Part shown: piece after piece, positions 10,277-21,654 of the stretch
Numbering within the stretch: the stretch's first letter is position 1
Layout: each line of letters begins with the position of its first letter
From: Breviolum minutum Mf 1.05b.01
Taxonomy: Eukaryota; Sar; Dinophyceae; Suessiales; Symbiodiniaceae
Reading direction: 5' to 3'
DNA length: 64,000 nt
NCBI GenBank assembly: GCA_000507305.1
Contig: DF239532.1
Location: 140,927 to 204,926, forward strand
Position numbers and translations under genes: made by a program
The notes under the pieces: generated by a model
Database searches by the model: none
What the model was told of the DNA's origin: nothing
What the model saw: only the letters and a program-made list of their open reading frames with translations

Positions 10277-10410
10277 GGATTTCGGTGACATCGTCAGAAC
10301 GGAATTCAGGCCATGAGATGTGCCTCAAGGAAGCTTGACACTTAGAATTCTCCAACATCTAGCTTGGCATCTGCAACAGCACCCATTCATCAAGTTCTTC
10401 TGAGGGAAAG
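10277..10410 (+). CDS. Two small exons, unknown protein
   Basis: A strong acceptor cttccccatccag|G starts DFGDIVRTEF. A GC donor (TTCAG|GCCATG) in phase 2 joins to exon 10380-10410 (gcaacag|C to AAG|GTAGAT) reading THSSSSSEGK. An alternative frame of the first exon (ISVTSSERNSGHEMCL) is open too. DFG here is not evidence of a kinase. Confidence 0.4.
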
Positions 10411-10623
10411 GTAGATTGCACATTGGATTAGTTACTAGTCAGAGATTTTAAAATCATGCAACATGTACTTGAAAGTGCGACCCATTTATTGGACCCTGCT
10501 TGACTGAATTGACTCGGCCTGCAAGAAGCATGTTTGAAGGCATGGTGCAACTACATGTCTATGAAATATCATCCCTTGTGGTGTTGCAAACACCTTCTTC
10601 CGTGTCTTTGCCTCTTCACCCAG

Positions 10624-10881
10624 GTAGAACTACCCTACCCGCCATAGAGGGTACATGATGGAATGCACTGCATGTGCATAATGCATAATTTGTGATAGAA
10701 CATGGTGGAACATGTTGAACATGGCAACGCCCTTTCCTTGTGGTGCGAGTGAGCATGAGTGAGCCGCAAATCTGAGGCCGGCCTAATCGCAGAAGTAGCA
10801 CTTTGGTCTGCGCTGCGGAATGGTCTTTCAGTTTGCCAGGGTTCTAAGAAGCAGACAGCAGCAGCCGAAACTAGTCTTGGA
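10624..10881 (+). CDS. 27-base exon joined to a longer exon
   Basis: The acceptor at 10624 has about 30 pyrimidine-rich bases before it. The exon RTTLPAIE ends at GAGG|GTACAT (10650) in phase 1. The next exon starts at 10793 (ggcctaatcgcag|AA) in the matching phase: VALWSALRNGLSVCQGSKK, then QTAAAETSLG-stop at 10882. Confidence 0.5.
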
Positions 10882-10999
10882 TAGTCTTGGAATACAGGAA
10901 AACCTCCCACTGAGCTTCTTGAGTTGTCTCACGACTTCTTTCTCCTAATTATATATTAGCAACATCCAAATCTGTTTGCATTGTTTTCTTTTTTGCAAG

Positions 11000-11128
11000 T
11001 TGCATGAAGAAGCAGCACGAGCAGGAAGGAATGCCAATGCCAGAAAAGCTTGCATGTCTAAATTGCCATACGTAGTCCAGAAATGGGTACCGGTGCGGTG
11101 CAGAGACTTCAAGACCTCGAATTTCGAT
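11000..11128 (+). CDS. 43-codon exon, unknown protein
   Basis: One of the best acceptors in the window (tgttttcttttttgcaag|) opens LHEEAARAGRNANARKACMS, then KLPYVVQKWVPVRCRDFK, and stops at TAA 11129. GTAGTC or GTACCG donors could shorten it. The composition is basic and Ala-rich at the start. Confidence 0.6.
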
Positions 11129-11274
11129 TAAATATGTAATGCAGTAATGCATACAATTTTCATCAATTTTCCATTGATTCGGTTTCCATCTCAGAGATGA
11201 ATGCCCGTGAATGTACATTTGTTCATCCCATGTTTGGATGACAATTTCAATGCCCCATAATCTGCTGATCGCAG

Positions 11275-11385
11275 AAGTATGCAGAAGCAATCTGACCCGT
11301 TCCAAGGTGTCGACTCCTCTTTGCGTGACGGAGAGTGGCATCGACAACTTTTCCAGAAAATTTGCCGAGAACATCCCGAACACAG
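11275..11385 (+). CDS. Exon, unknown protein
   Basis: The acceptor ctgctgatcgcag|A leads to SMQKQSDPFQGVDSSLRDGE, then WHRQLFQKICREHPEH. The frame hits TGA at 11390. A GC donor (CACAG|GCGCTG) just before it is plausible. The other long plus frame (GIDNFSRKFAENIPNTGAEL) is an alternative reading. Confidence 0.55.
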
Positions 11386-11542
11386 GCGCTGAATTGCTAC
11401 CAGTCTGGGTGCAACTGGTATTTCAGTGACTTCCTTACTCCGTCCTTCTTGCTCCTTTGAATCGCGAAGCGCTTTGAGAGGTTTTCTGCAAACGTGATGG
11501 TGCAGACTAGTTGTCATGAATCAGCTTGTCATCATTTGTTAG

Positions 11543-11608
11543 CACCGCAGGCTGACCCTAGTTCACATCGATGTTGACTCGGAGGCTGTGAACATGACGG
11601 GGAAAGAG
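11543..11608 (+). CDS. 66-base exon, unknown protein
   Basis: The acceptor is catcatttgttag| and the donor GAG|GTTTAG. It is 22 codons, phase 0 to 0: HRRLTLVHIDVDSEAVNMTG then KE. The (TTG)n repeat lies in the following intron. Confidence 0.55.
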
Positions 11609-11651
11609 GTTTAGCATCCCTGTTGGACTTTTCGCTGCAGAAAGGGTGAGT

Positions 11652-11773
<122 letters not shown>

Positions 11774-11817
11774 ACTTGTTCTTGTTTGTGTTCTTTTCCT
11801 GGATGGACTCACCCCAG

Positions 11818-11918
11818 CATTTTGTAGTGAATGCCTTGTAGATATTGTAAACCCGTGCCAGCATTTTGTAGTAGGCAGAGGGAATCCAAAAATTGAACTT
11901 GTGCAGTTGAATTTTACA
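11818..11918 (+). CDS. Exon after a duplicated acceptor
   Basis: The acceptor ggactcaccccag|CA is followed by FCSECLVDIVNPCQHFVVGR, then GNPKIELVQLNFTVLV. The frame is open to 11960. The 15-base string ccagcattttgtagt occurs at 11814 and again at 11858, so the acceptor region looks duplicated. The right end is uncertain. Confidence 0.45.
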
Positions 11919-12229
11919 GTGCTTGTCCATCAAAATGTAGTAACTGGGACTTGGAATTAGGATCATATAATCATATTGCTGCAAGAAGCCTACACAACTC
12001 CACCAGGAGAATTTGAAGAAAGATGGTTTAGTTCTGTGATTGTGTGGTGATAGGACCGAGAAGCATACCAATCACCAATCGAGCATCTCTGTATGTCGGC
12101 GAAGAGTCTGTGCCAAGAGCGTTCTCAAGTGGACCACAGGATCCCTAGTCCCAAAGTGGCCACAGATAGCAGAGGAATGCAGAAGATGACTTCAAGTAGC
12201 ATGATGCATTCATATTTGCATTCTCCCAG

Positions 12230-12330
12230 CAAACATGTCGAGAATGTGTGACCAATCCCAGGCTGCCCTGCCTGTTTTAATACGCCGAGCGGAAGCAAGG
12301 GCTGCTCGCTCTGGCCGTGAGGCCTGCCTT
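12230..12330 (+). CDS. Exon, Ala/Arg-rich
   Basis: A strong acceptor (tttgcattctcccag|CA) starts NMSRMCDQSQAALPVLIRRA, then EARAARSGREACL. A donor GTAGTC follows at 12331. Without it the frame runs on to 12447 (FVMFSSVAIGQWFLHVF). High GC and balanced codons favour coding. Confidence 0.55.
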
Positions 12331-12507
12331 GTAGTCGTCCCGGGGTGGAGCCAAGCTCTGGGGCATACGCAATCTTTTGTGATGTTTTCCTCCGTTGCTA
12401 TTGGCCAATGGTTTTTGCATGTTTTTGTCCATGTCTTTCATTGGTGATTGATCCAGAAGAATCCGATTAGATACATGCGCAACCCATGCCATGAATGCCG
12501 TGTCCAG

Positions 12508-12600
12508 TTCCCAGGTGCCAGCAGAGGCAATTGAAAAGAGCGCTTGGCAACCCAGAGTTTGCCTGGTGCTGCGGCAAACATCACCATACCATCTTAGGAC
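12508..12600 (+). CDS. 93-base exon, unknown protein
   Basis: The acceptor is gccgtgtccag|T and the donor GGAC|GTACTAG. The frame encodes SQVPAEAIEKSAWQPRVCLV, then LRQTSPYHLR, leaving in phase 2. The other two frames stop early. Confidence 0.55.
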
Positions 12601-12854
12601 GTACTAGAACCCTTTGATATCCTTCCATGCGATATATGTATGATTCTGATACAACAATATGTATATGATACAATGTTTAAGATCCTCAACTGTCAAGTAT
12701 GAAACCGGATGGTGTAGATTTAAGGGATACTTAGGGGTATGTCATTCATTTATTCAGGTCATTTCTGTGGATATATGACATATATGTTCTTGATTATTCC
12801 TGTATATTGTACCATATTCTGTACCAATTGTCACCATTATTTTATGATATTTAG

Positions 12855-12983
12855 ATCAACCGCGTCGCTTTCAATCAGCCTCTTAGAAGGTCGAGTTTGT
12901 TCCTACATCCGTGTCCCAGGCGAGGCATGAAAACCATTTCTGCATTTTCTAGCATTCTGGCACTGGAACCATTTGGAACCTAT
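12855..12983 (+). CDS. 43-codon exon, unknown protein
   Basis: The acceptor is tttatgatatttag| and the donor TAT|GTTAAAC. The frame is INRVAFNQPLRRSSLFLHPC, then RRGMKTISAFSSILALEPFG, phase 0 to 0. A second exon-like frame begins at 13063 (AVKTEDRSPEAKGEIIAR) in compatible phase, but its downstream boundary is unclear. Confidence 0.5.
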
Positions 12984-13414
12984 GTTAAACAAACCTGTTT
13001 AAACATTCAAACCGTATCATATACTATACAGTTTGTGGAAGTATATCTAAGCACTTGTCAAGGCAGTGAAGACGGAAGATAGAAGCCCTGAAGCCAAAGG
13101 GGAGATTATAGCTAGGTTCAGTGCCGTGCAGCAGGTTCATAGCTAAACATTCAGGAATGTCTCGTGTCATGATTCTGGGACATTGTTCTCCGCGGTTGAA
13201 TGGCCGAAGGTTGATGTCTAATCTTGTCTCATCTATGCGCAATATATGGATTGGCAGGAAAGCTGCTTGTGTATGTGAAGTGCAGAGGGAGCAACGATTT
13301 CAGCACATATCCGCTGGTGCGTATAATTATGTAACACAAAAAACATCTATACTACTGAATCTGAATATAAAATGCATTAGGGCGTCTTAAGTGTTGACAG
13401 TGGGCACAGCGCAG

Positions 13415-13573
13415 GTCGCAGATGCCGTTGATCTTTATGTACGCGTGCACAACTGTGTGGAACAGGCAGGGCCGGGGTGCGTGACGAATGAACACTCACA
13501 AAGTAGCTCGTCTATTTTGGAAATGCTTCAACCATGTGGAGTCATACTCAGCCTATCAAAAGGACTACAAGCA
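13415..13573 (+). CDS. 53-codon exon, unknown protein
   Basis: The acceptor is gggcacagcgcag| and the donor GCA|GTGTATA, phase 0 to 0. The peptide is VADAVDLYVRVHNCVEQAGP, GCVTNEHSQSSSSILEML, then QPCGVILSLSKGLQA. It contains three cysteines and a serine run. No family is recognised. Confidence 0.55.
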
Positions 13574-14777
13574 GTGTATATATCATATTGTCATATTATT
13601 ACACAATATGTGTCTGGTTGAGTTTCATACAAACGTGGACTCCATGCTGACCGCCAGCGGAATGAGGGACTGATGTTTGATGAACGGGAGGTTTTTCTCT
13701 CAAGTGAAATCGCAATTTGCATGATTTTGCTTCTTGAAAGGATAACCACAGCATAATCCAACAAAGCGATACATTCTTCCTCATTCTTCCTATATGCTTT
13801 AACATCCTTGTTCTTTCCCCGTAGAGAGGTAGATATCTTGTAACTTTGCACACTTGTTGACAGACAAAAGGCAATGATACAGACCTTTGGCGTTCCTTCT
13901 CAATTTTCAAGACTTTAGTTGTTTGTCAAAGAAGTGTGCATACTTTCGCGTGACAACGTACAGCAACTTGAGCAATTTCATAGCGATCATTCGGCGACAT
14001 TGTGAACGCAGTGTCCAAGTGTGTGGTCTCTCAAAAAAGACCCGAAGTACAACTACAAGAAGATGCAGGGTTTCTTCATCCAGATCTGTTTTGATTGAAT
14101 CTACATATGTTAGCAGGCGCGGTAAATGTGCCTTGGAGTGGGAAACCAATTCTAATTAACCCTCTGCACCTGCATGACGTCAAGGAGAATGAGATGGATG
14201 AGGTGATGTTGAAACACTACCAATGGGACAGTTGAGGTGTTCAGTCTTGTCGAAGTCTAAGTGCATGTGTGTAAACAAGAAGCAAGTGAACTGATTCGTG
14301 TGATAGCGAGCCCTTGCAACGTAGGAGGATGGTCAGCCGTACATTGCTGCCCTATGTGCTGCAGAGGATGGCGTGTCTTGGCTGGACTGGATCGGACTGC
14401 AAAGCCTATCACCATCTATCACCCTTTGGTGATGGCAAGAACAACACAGCTTGCAAATTTACATATCGCGCCATGTTGTACAGATCTTTTCCAGGCACGT
14501 GATGCTCTACTTGGCCTTCTCTCTCATGTTTGCTTCTTTCATTTGAAGTAGATGGAAGTAGGGTAGTCCTGTATAGCAACTCCAATGAAATGGCCCGCTC
14601 ATGGTCCTTTTGGGTTTCATCCTCCGGACTTTTTGTAACCACAAACGAGCCTACATGATCAGTTGTGGTAGTCAGTAGTTTGCGTTTGGTTTCTGACTCT
14701 GTTGCAGCTAATAAGGATGACACAGTCTGTTTCGATGACCATGCAATTTCACTCTTGATGTCACACAAAATCCTCAG

Positions 14778-14871
14778 GCCGCCCTCCTGTTCGAGGACGA
14801 TCCACACGAACAAGTTGTTGCGCTTGAAAGCTCAAATTTACTTGGGGAGTTTGGCGCAAGAAGATGGCATG
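14778..14871 (+). CDS. Exon, unknown protein
   Basis: The acceptor aaaatcctcag| leads to AALLFEDDPHEQVVALESSN, then LLGEFGARRWH, and a donor CATG|GTATCA. Without the donor the frame continues to TAG near 14940 (ISLLDSKNSIKQALHKGKY). Codon use is strong and the competing frames are short. Confidence 0.6.
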
Positions 14872-15180
14872 GTATCAGCTTGCTAGATAGCAAGAATAGC
14901 ATCAAGCAAGCTCTGCATAAGGGAAAATACATTTATTAGAGGTGCATACAATGATGACTCTGGTCAAGTTCTCTTGGCATCAGACGGTTTCAGGTTGGTG
15001 AAAATGATATCAACCTAGATTTTACCATAGAAGTATCTGGAACTTGCAAAGTTTCGGTAAAATGCAGTTGACACTTGGCTGACGCTGCCTGTATATGTCT
15101 TCTAGATCAGATTGCAGTGTGCTGGATTGTCAGATCTGATATATCATATATCTCTTATATCATGTTGGTCCTTGGAGTAG

Positions 15181-15257
15181 ACAAGGTCCGAAGCCCTTGG
15201 CCAGATGCTGTGGCGTCCTTTGCAAAGGCATTGGTCTTGTCTTACATTTGTCTCAAC
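15181..15257 (+). CDS. 77-base exon, possible membrane helix
   Basis: The acceptor is ccttggagtag|AC and the donor AAC|GTGACA. The frame is KVRSPWPDAVASFAKALVLS, then YICLN. An alternative frame (TRSEALGQMLWRPLQRHW) is also open. Confidence 0.4.
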
Positions 15258-15627
15258 GTGACATCCTAAAGTTCATGATGCTTGTGTGAGGCCATTGCCA
15301 AGAATTTTAGCCAAACTTCGCTTATCACATGCTTCTTGCCCTCACCTCTGCTGCAAGACTGAACCCAAAGTACAAGGACTATGAAAGACTTACATGTACA
15401 AGGAACATACAGGTGAAAGCAAAGGCTTACTAGGCTTACTTACTCCCATGCAACTCCGGAATGCTCACGAGTAAAATTCTACTAAACTACGCATAGATAT
15501 GCATAGATCATATATTACGTTATAGTTATATATATATATATCTCAACTAGATTCAACTGATAAAATAGACTTTGGAGTCGATGCCAGCCTTGGCCTGAGC
15601 TTTTGCGACCCTCCCACCACCCACCAG

Positions 15628-15735
15628 CAAAGACTCAAGAATGTTTACATATCAGACTCATACCTTTTCAGGAAGCTTGCGTTCCATCTGCAAACATATC
15701 ATGCATGTCCGAATTGCTTATTATTATACGCATTG
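15628..15735 (+). CDS. 36-codon exon, unknown protein
   Basis: The acceptor ccctcccaccacccaccag| is excellent and the donor is TTG|GTTGTA. The frame is QRLKNVYISDSYLFRKLAFH, then LQTYHACPNCLLLYAL. An HxCPNC arrangement is present. A further exon-like frame at about 15790-15828 (FGPTVLLWRK, donor GTCACT) follows. Confidence 0.55.
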
Positions 15736-16586
15736 GTTGTACCTTCTTGACACGATGAAGCCAGCCTTTTCCGTGAACCAAGCCTTATCATGCTTGGCAG
15801 GCTTTGGGCCAACAGTGCTGCTGTGGCGCAAAGTCACTAGAAGCTGGCCGTATTCTCGCACCAGAAATAGCTGGATTTCAAACCTTCACGTTTGGAGCTC
15901 AACAATGATCTCCAGTGTTCCTGTTTTTTGATTTCGATTGGAACAAGGTGGAAATCCACATGTAGAATTCTTTAAGCCTTCACGACTCAATGGCACAGCG
16001 ACTGATGTTGCAGCTTGCCAAGTCACCGCTCAAGGTGTTACACAATCTCTGGCAATGTTTGACATTTTTATTGCTCAAGTAGCATGACATTCAACTTTGC
16101 CAGGAGAACCTCTTCCCTTTCCACCTTCGGACAGCTTTTTCACTCTCAACAAGTGGACTTGTGAAATCCTCCTGGAATATACTTGCGACATCTTGCGACC
16201 ATGAGTTATCATGAGTTAATGGTTTGAGTATATTTTTAGTATGATTTCACTTGATTGAGACGAGCGTGCAGCAGTGGCATTGTCAGCTTTGACCGCATAA
16301 AGTAGGGCCACTTCAGAAAGATCCACAGCATGAAATCTTGAATCTTGAAGCCTACAGGGAAGTGATTAAAGACATGAAGTGAGTGGCGTGACATCGTGTG
16401 ACAAAACTGTTTTAGGAACTTGCACCATGTATTGCCACCTATCATTTGTGCTTAGATGCTTAGTTAAACTTGGTAGGGCCTGGTTTGGAAAACACACAAT
16501 GTTTTCATCTATTTTACATTTTGCTAGTGGCCATGTGGGCTTCCTTTGTTTCGTTTCATGCACGTTGAATCTGCCACTGTTTGCAG

Positions 16587-16780
16587 GATGCCGCAAGCAT
16601 CAGTCGTTTTTGCAAAAAAAGGTGTGAATGCTGCAACACCCAATGCACGTACAAATTTATGTGTGTATCAGTGTATCATTTGTTCTAGCTTTATACTATC
16701 CTTTGCCGCGCTCATTGCAGCCTGCCGACAACAGACTGCTGCGTTCACAGTTCAAGAGAGAATACTAGAGGATACTACGT
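16587..16780 (+). CDS. Two-exon chain, frame of second exon ambiguous
   Basis: Exon 16587-16621 (ccactgtttgcag| to AAAAAAG|GTGTGA) gives DAASISRFCKK in phase 2. The next exon from 16711 (gcgctcattgcag|) gives LPTTDCCVHSSRENTRGYY in matching phase, with a GTACAG donor at 16781. A competing frame, CRQQTAAFTVQERILEDTTY, is also open but would need phase 1. Confidence 0.45.
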
Positions 16781-17066
16781 ACAGGCAATTATTTGCCTAA
16801 ACGATATTGAATACGATAGAATTCCTACGCATCCTCATGCTGCTGTTTGTCACTGCTTCACGCGATTTCAATTTTACACCTGTGATGACTAGAAATAGAA
16901 TGAGATATATATATGAGATATCCGAGATAACCATAAACCTCACCGACCTTTCCTCTGTGAGTGGGAAGTGGGAGACATACCGTTACTAGAAAACCTTCAA
17001 GAAAGGAGCGTTTTGATGATTATCGACTGATGCTAAATGCCGCTGTTGCTCTTCTTTGTTATGTAG

Positions 17067-17609
17067 CACACCTATGGTGAAGCACAGGCAAGAAAAGATG
17101 AACTTGCTGCCAACCGCAAGATGAGAAATGAATGCGTAACCTGCATGTCTTTCCAGGAGCGCCTTTACGAGAGCTGGAGGTTCGGGCGGCACCACGTCCA
17201 GCCTCACCTACACGAGGGGAGCCTCAGAAAGCTGCAAGCTATGGATGTGTTGGATTCTGCTTGATCGCTGTTTTAAGCCTTATCTCATAGATATGCAATG
17301 ACATGCAGTGCTTTGTGGTGCTTTATGCGCGTTACGAGGCAACAAACAAAGCATACAAAATATGTTCTGAATTCTGTACATTTTTCTCAGCACGCCACAA
17401 CAACTGCCTTTTGTGCAGTCCGACCAAGCTGCAGGGTGAGTAGATGCATCCCAGCTAATCTAATATCTGCACAACCATCCTGCCCTTGTCGCCGATTTGA
17501 CATGATCAGCATTGCTTAGGGCTGCTGAGTTGGACTGCTCCACCAATGTCGCCACGCAAAGCGAAGCAGGTCGAGAAGCAAGAGGCCCCCGCCATGACAA
17601 TGTTGACTG
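17067..17609 (+). CDS. Three-exon chain, unknown protein
   Basis: Exon 17067-17246 (tcttctttgttatgtag| to GAT|GTGTTG) reads HTYGEAQARKDELAANRKMR, NECVTCMSFQERLYESWR, then FGRHHVQPHLHEGSLRKLQ. Exon 17391-17435 (catttttctcag| to AGG|GTGAGT, both near consensus) reads HATTTAFCAVRPSCR. Exon 17510-17609 (atgatcag| to ACTG|GTATGA) reads HCLGLLSWTAPPMSPRKAKQ, then VEKQEAPAMTMLT. Introns are 144 and 74 bases and all junctions are phase 0. The minus strand is also open across the first exon, but its splice sites are poorer. Confidence 0.6.
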
Positions 17610-17924
17610 GTATGACCAAGTCGAAGTCTATAAGGGTTTATGATGACCATATAGACAAAAATGACTCATGATATGACATCATTCATTTCATGATTTCATG
17701 TTTATTTTATGTTTAAGTCGTCATAGTATCAATGATTGCAACAGCAAAAATGGCTATTATTATTAGTTATTGGATAAGATTTGATTGTAGTAAATTTGCC
17801 CTCATGAAAGTGGTTTGTTCTTGAGAAAACACTTTCGCGCCCACTTCGCTCCCTCTTTCTATTCGTCTCTGAATCATACTCGGGGTGGCAATCTACGTCT
17901 GACACTCACATTTACATTCCCTAG

Positions 17925-17976
17925 CTTTCGACAACTGAACGATCCTGCAGAAACAGAAGAAATATGAATGAATGGG
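17925..17976 (+). CDS. 52-base exon with consensus splice sites
   Basis: The acceptor is cacatttacattccctag| and the donor TGGG|GTAAGT. The only frame open to the donor is LSTTERSCRNRRNMNEW. It is very basic at its centre. Confidence 0.6.
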
Positions 17977-18855
17977 GTAAGTAGAACAATGGAGTGGACT
18001 GATGGTCACACCGATCCTGAGGTGCTGCCGCTGAATAACGCAGACAAGCGCAGGCGCAGTGGAGATCACTTCCTGACTTTTGATATTTTTATATTGCGTC
18101 AATCTATATGTATTCTCCACAAGCCTGCCTCCAGATATTGCCATTAGAAGTAGTATGAATCTCTTTAAGGTTCTTTTGGTACCTTCACTTTTCACAAGCT
18201 CATGCGTTTCGGGACAGAGATACAGCCAAATATATCGTCTAAGAAGACTTGCTGCCCTGTTGAACATTTCATCATGACCCTGGTACTGTTTGTCTTGGCT
18301 GTGCTACCTTCTTGACTCTGGGTCCGTAGTTCAACATGACCATTCGTCCTTGCCATTGCACCCAAGGGATTCTGGACTGAATTGTGACGCATACAGATGC
18401 AACCCTATGCACACCAGAACGGATCCCATTGGTGTTCACTTGGGTCTGTGTGGTTGAAGGAAGTCAACTGGAAATGAAACAGAAAACCAGTACTTGTACT
18501 TGCACATCTACCTTGGACTGGCCTTGCCAAAAGGTTTCCACATATTCACCCCGATTTTACGCTTCGGGTTCTAGTCTAGTCCTTAAGACTTAAGACATAG
18601 AAAGTCTGACAATTCACGCTGGCCCCAATTATTACGATTGTTATAACCTAGTTATCACGCCGCCACTACGGGCAGGGCACCCCAAATCTACAACAGTCAC
18701 ACAACACGCTGTACCACAGCCTCACCTGTTTGACCAGACTCGGGGGGTGACTCGCCGGTCAAGTCAAAACCAAAATGGTCGAGTCATATAACTCAATTCA
18801 ACTCAACACCCGTATATGAGTAAACAGTCACTAGACAGTACTATGTAGCTAAACT
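17977..18855. other. Mostly intronic, one doubtful exon
   Basis: An acceptor at 18124 (gtattctccacaag|) opens two possible frames (LPPDIAIRSSMNLFK or CLQILPLE). Neither can be chosen. Nothing else convincing was seen. Confidence 0.35.
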
Positions 18856-19200
18856 ACACCAAAGCAAAAAACAAACAAACACACAAGGAATCTAAGAAGC
18901 AAGGACACAAAGAAACAAAAAACAAGCAAGCAATAAGCAAACAAACAAACAAGCAAACAAGCAAACAAGCAAACAAACAAACAAACAGACAGACGAACGA
19001 ACAAACAACGGAACAAAGTAACAAACGAACAAGCAAACAGACGAACACAAACGAACAAACGAACACAAACGGAAACACAAACACGAGCACATACGAACAC
19101 AAACACCAACACGAGCACAAACAGAAAAAAAAACAAGCACACACACAAACACAAGCACCACCACAAACACAAACAAATGCAAACACAAAGACAAACATGC
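18856..19200. repeat. A/C-rich degenerate tetranucleotide tract
   Basis: About 345 bases of diverged AAAC, CAAG and AACA words, with almost no T on the plus strand. It forms long Cys/Val/Phe-rich open frames on the minus strand that are composition artefacts. Confidence 0.85.
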
Positions 19201-19639
19201 ACAATCCTTCGCAATACATAGACACTATGCGCAACCATGCTCAACCATGCCAGGTTGGAAACATCAGAGGCACCAGCAAGGAACTCAAGGGTGCAAGGCT
19301 TGAAGACAACTGAGAACTGAGGCAAGTCAATGATGGACACTCGATGATGTCTCCTTGAACACTCAAGCAGAGTTCTGCCATTCTTGTTATTTTTTTGTGG
19401 TATGGGTATCATGTTGTTTGATTTATGTAGTTGCATTTCATGTACACTGAAAGCATCAAGACACACCAACCAGTTTGGAAATTTATGGAAGAGATGTTCA
19501 AGTCAAAGGCATGAAATGGATGGTTAGAGCAACGTAGTCCCCTACGATATTTCCACGTATTCCCCATTGAACCCCACGCAACCTTTAGGCTGCTGAGATC
19601 AAGACCTTTCAGGAGTGTCTTTGGATCGTGGTGGGAGTC

Positions 19640-19845
19640 CAAAATACAGTGACAGAAACATGCTCCAAGTGCAGTGGTTCCAGCAAGTGGCTGGCAGGAG
19701 GCAAGGCAATCAGTCGTCGAAGAGTCCAGGCTTCCAAGACCCCAGGTAGCCGGGATGCCCAGTCAACATACGATAGTTATAAGGAAGCACGGATCACAAA
19801 TTTGTCTCAGACAAAGAAGCAAAATGATGTTCAGGAGAAGAACAG
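19640..19845 (+). CDS. Possible exon, basic protein segment
   Basis: An open frame from about 19640 reads TVTETCSKCSGSSKWLAGG, then KAISRRRVQASKTPGSRD and SYKEARITNLSQTKKQND. Two other plus frames are partly open and the acceptor is unclear. Only the region is suggested. Confidence 0.35.
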
Positions 19846-20230
19846 ATATAGATATAGATATAGAATCAAAACCGGGTCGATGGTTTCCATTGCAATCATG
19901 AGCAAGAAAACACGATGTGGTACACACCGCGCGGGATTGCTGTGGAATGCCATTTTTCAATCAGTGCAGCCATGACAGTGGGTTTTCAATCAGGCCATTC
20001 GGCGTCAGAAGGACACAGGGCCCGGATGTTTCATCAGAACTTGTCTGAACAATGTTAACTCCCTGACAATTTGTTATTGTTTTCTTCCCTACTGGTATGA
20101 TCGATTCAGCATGACAGGTCCCTCATCTGAGATTATTAAAATTGCTGTGCCTTTTTCGCTGATTTTTGGCAGCTACTTCTATCGCTACTGGGCTTTTGAA
20201 GCACACCAATTGATTCAGATGCAAATCTCC

Positions 20231-20233
20231 AGC

Positions 20234-20299
<66 letters not shown>

Positions 20300-20300
20300 T

Positions 20301-20347
<47 letters not shown>

Positions 20348-20412
20348 TGTAGTAGTAGTTCTAGTTCTAGTTCCAGTTATTTCCAGTTTTAGGTCTTGTT
20401 CTAGTTCTAGTT
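20231..20412. repeat. (AGT)n microsatellite with decayed end
   Basis: AGT triplets with two TGT-type interruptions, passing at about 20360 into AGTTCT and AGTTCC words. It reads as polyserine on the plus strand. Confidence 0.95.
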
Positions 20413-20582
20413 CATTTAATTAAGATTATCCCAAACTCTACCTGAGGATGATCGCCATTACGAAAAATCAGAATCTCTTTCATTATTTCCTTCGCAAACA
20501 TGTGAAACTTAGCAGCGCTGTGCGGCATGTTAATTGTACATGCTACTGATGTTATGTATTCTGCTTGATCCTTTAAACTTAG

Positions 20583-21313
20583 TCGAGCTGGAAGATTGCC
20601 TGACCTGAACTTGAAGGATCGTTTCCCACTCGATGGACGGACGCAGGAAGCGAAGCAGCTGGAGGAGTCACAGTCACGACTCATGTCGGTTTGGGATTGT
20701 TTGGGCCGATAACAACTTCTCTCTGATGGAGAACCTGAAGCAGCAGGCTTTCACATCTATTCATTGCTGTGCAGAATATCGGTCATAATCGTTTTTACGT
20801 TTCTTTCAGCAAGGTTCTTGTCTTGTGCAAAGGGAAAGCTTGGAGAAATCTCGGCGGTCATTTGATTCCATTGTCTACTGTGAATCCCACAAGTCTCGGG
20901 TGGAAGAGTATGGCTACAAGTGGCTGCATATAGAGTATATAAAGGTATATAAAGGTATATAATATATTTATATGTTGATATTGCAATGTATATAGTCTGC
21001 TTGGATGAACTCGACGTCAAATCCTTGATCACTTGGAGGAGAGAGAAAAGCCATGCCAGAGGCCATACGATCTCGGCAGAACTAGTGGGAGATACGGCAT
21101 CAGGAGTGCGTATATCCTTTGCCCCCGAATTTTTGCAAGTACGTGGTGTGCAAAAATCGGCCTTGTCATTTTGAATGAGACGAAAGGACCTGAAAGATGA
21201 TGATATAGGGCATTCCAATGCATTGCATCTGATTCATGATGCCTGAAGGTATTTCAGATGCTTGTGAAACCCTTCGAATCCATCTTGTCAGGGCTGAGCG
21301 GCCAAAGACTTTG
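20583..21313 (+). CDS. Four-exon chain, charged protein
   Basis: Exon 20583-20688 (ttgatcctttaaacttag|T to TCG|GTTTGG) has a single open frame: RAGRLPDLNLKDRFPLDGR, then TQEAKQLEESQSRLMS. Exon 20810 onward (cgtttctttcag|) reads QGSCLVQRESLEKSRRSFD, SIVYCESHKSRVEEYGYK, then WLHIEYIK, and ends in a tandem-repeated donor at 20935-20955. Exon 20996-21138 (aatgtatatag| to CAA|GTACGT) reads CLDELDVKSLITWRREKSHA, RGHTISAELVGDTASGVR, then ISFAPEFLQ. Exon 21258-21313 (gtatttcag| to TTTG|GTAACA) reads MLVKPFESILSGLSGQRL. Phases agree if the third tandem donor is used, but that leaves a 41-base intron. No family is recognised. Confidence 0.6.
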
Positions 21314-21654
21314 GTAACAACACCATCCAGCAGCAGCTTAGCAACTACATCTGCCGGTGGATGGAAAAGTCCAAGGCAAACTGCAATTGGGTGCAAAGCG
21401 AAATCAACCTGATTAACAAGTGCAACCATGAAGCTTCTGAGAGCGCCAATCTGTCTTTGACCCCTTGAATCGACAGCGTTCAATGTCGATGTTTGGCAAA
21501 TTTGTTATAATTTGTTTGATAGTTTCATGGAACTATGTGATATTCTACTGTAGATGTATTGTATTAATGCACCAGTTTGTACATTCAAAGCGAAGGCATG
21601 ACGGTTTGTCCCTTCTTCAAATTGAGTGCATGGCATTGAGTCGCGCAATGCCAG

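Noticed and set aside
10277-10310. DFG as a kinase motif
   Set aside because: No HRD, APE or other kinase motifs occur in neighbouring exons.
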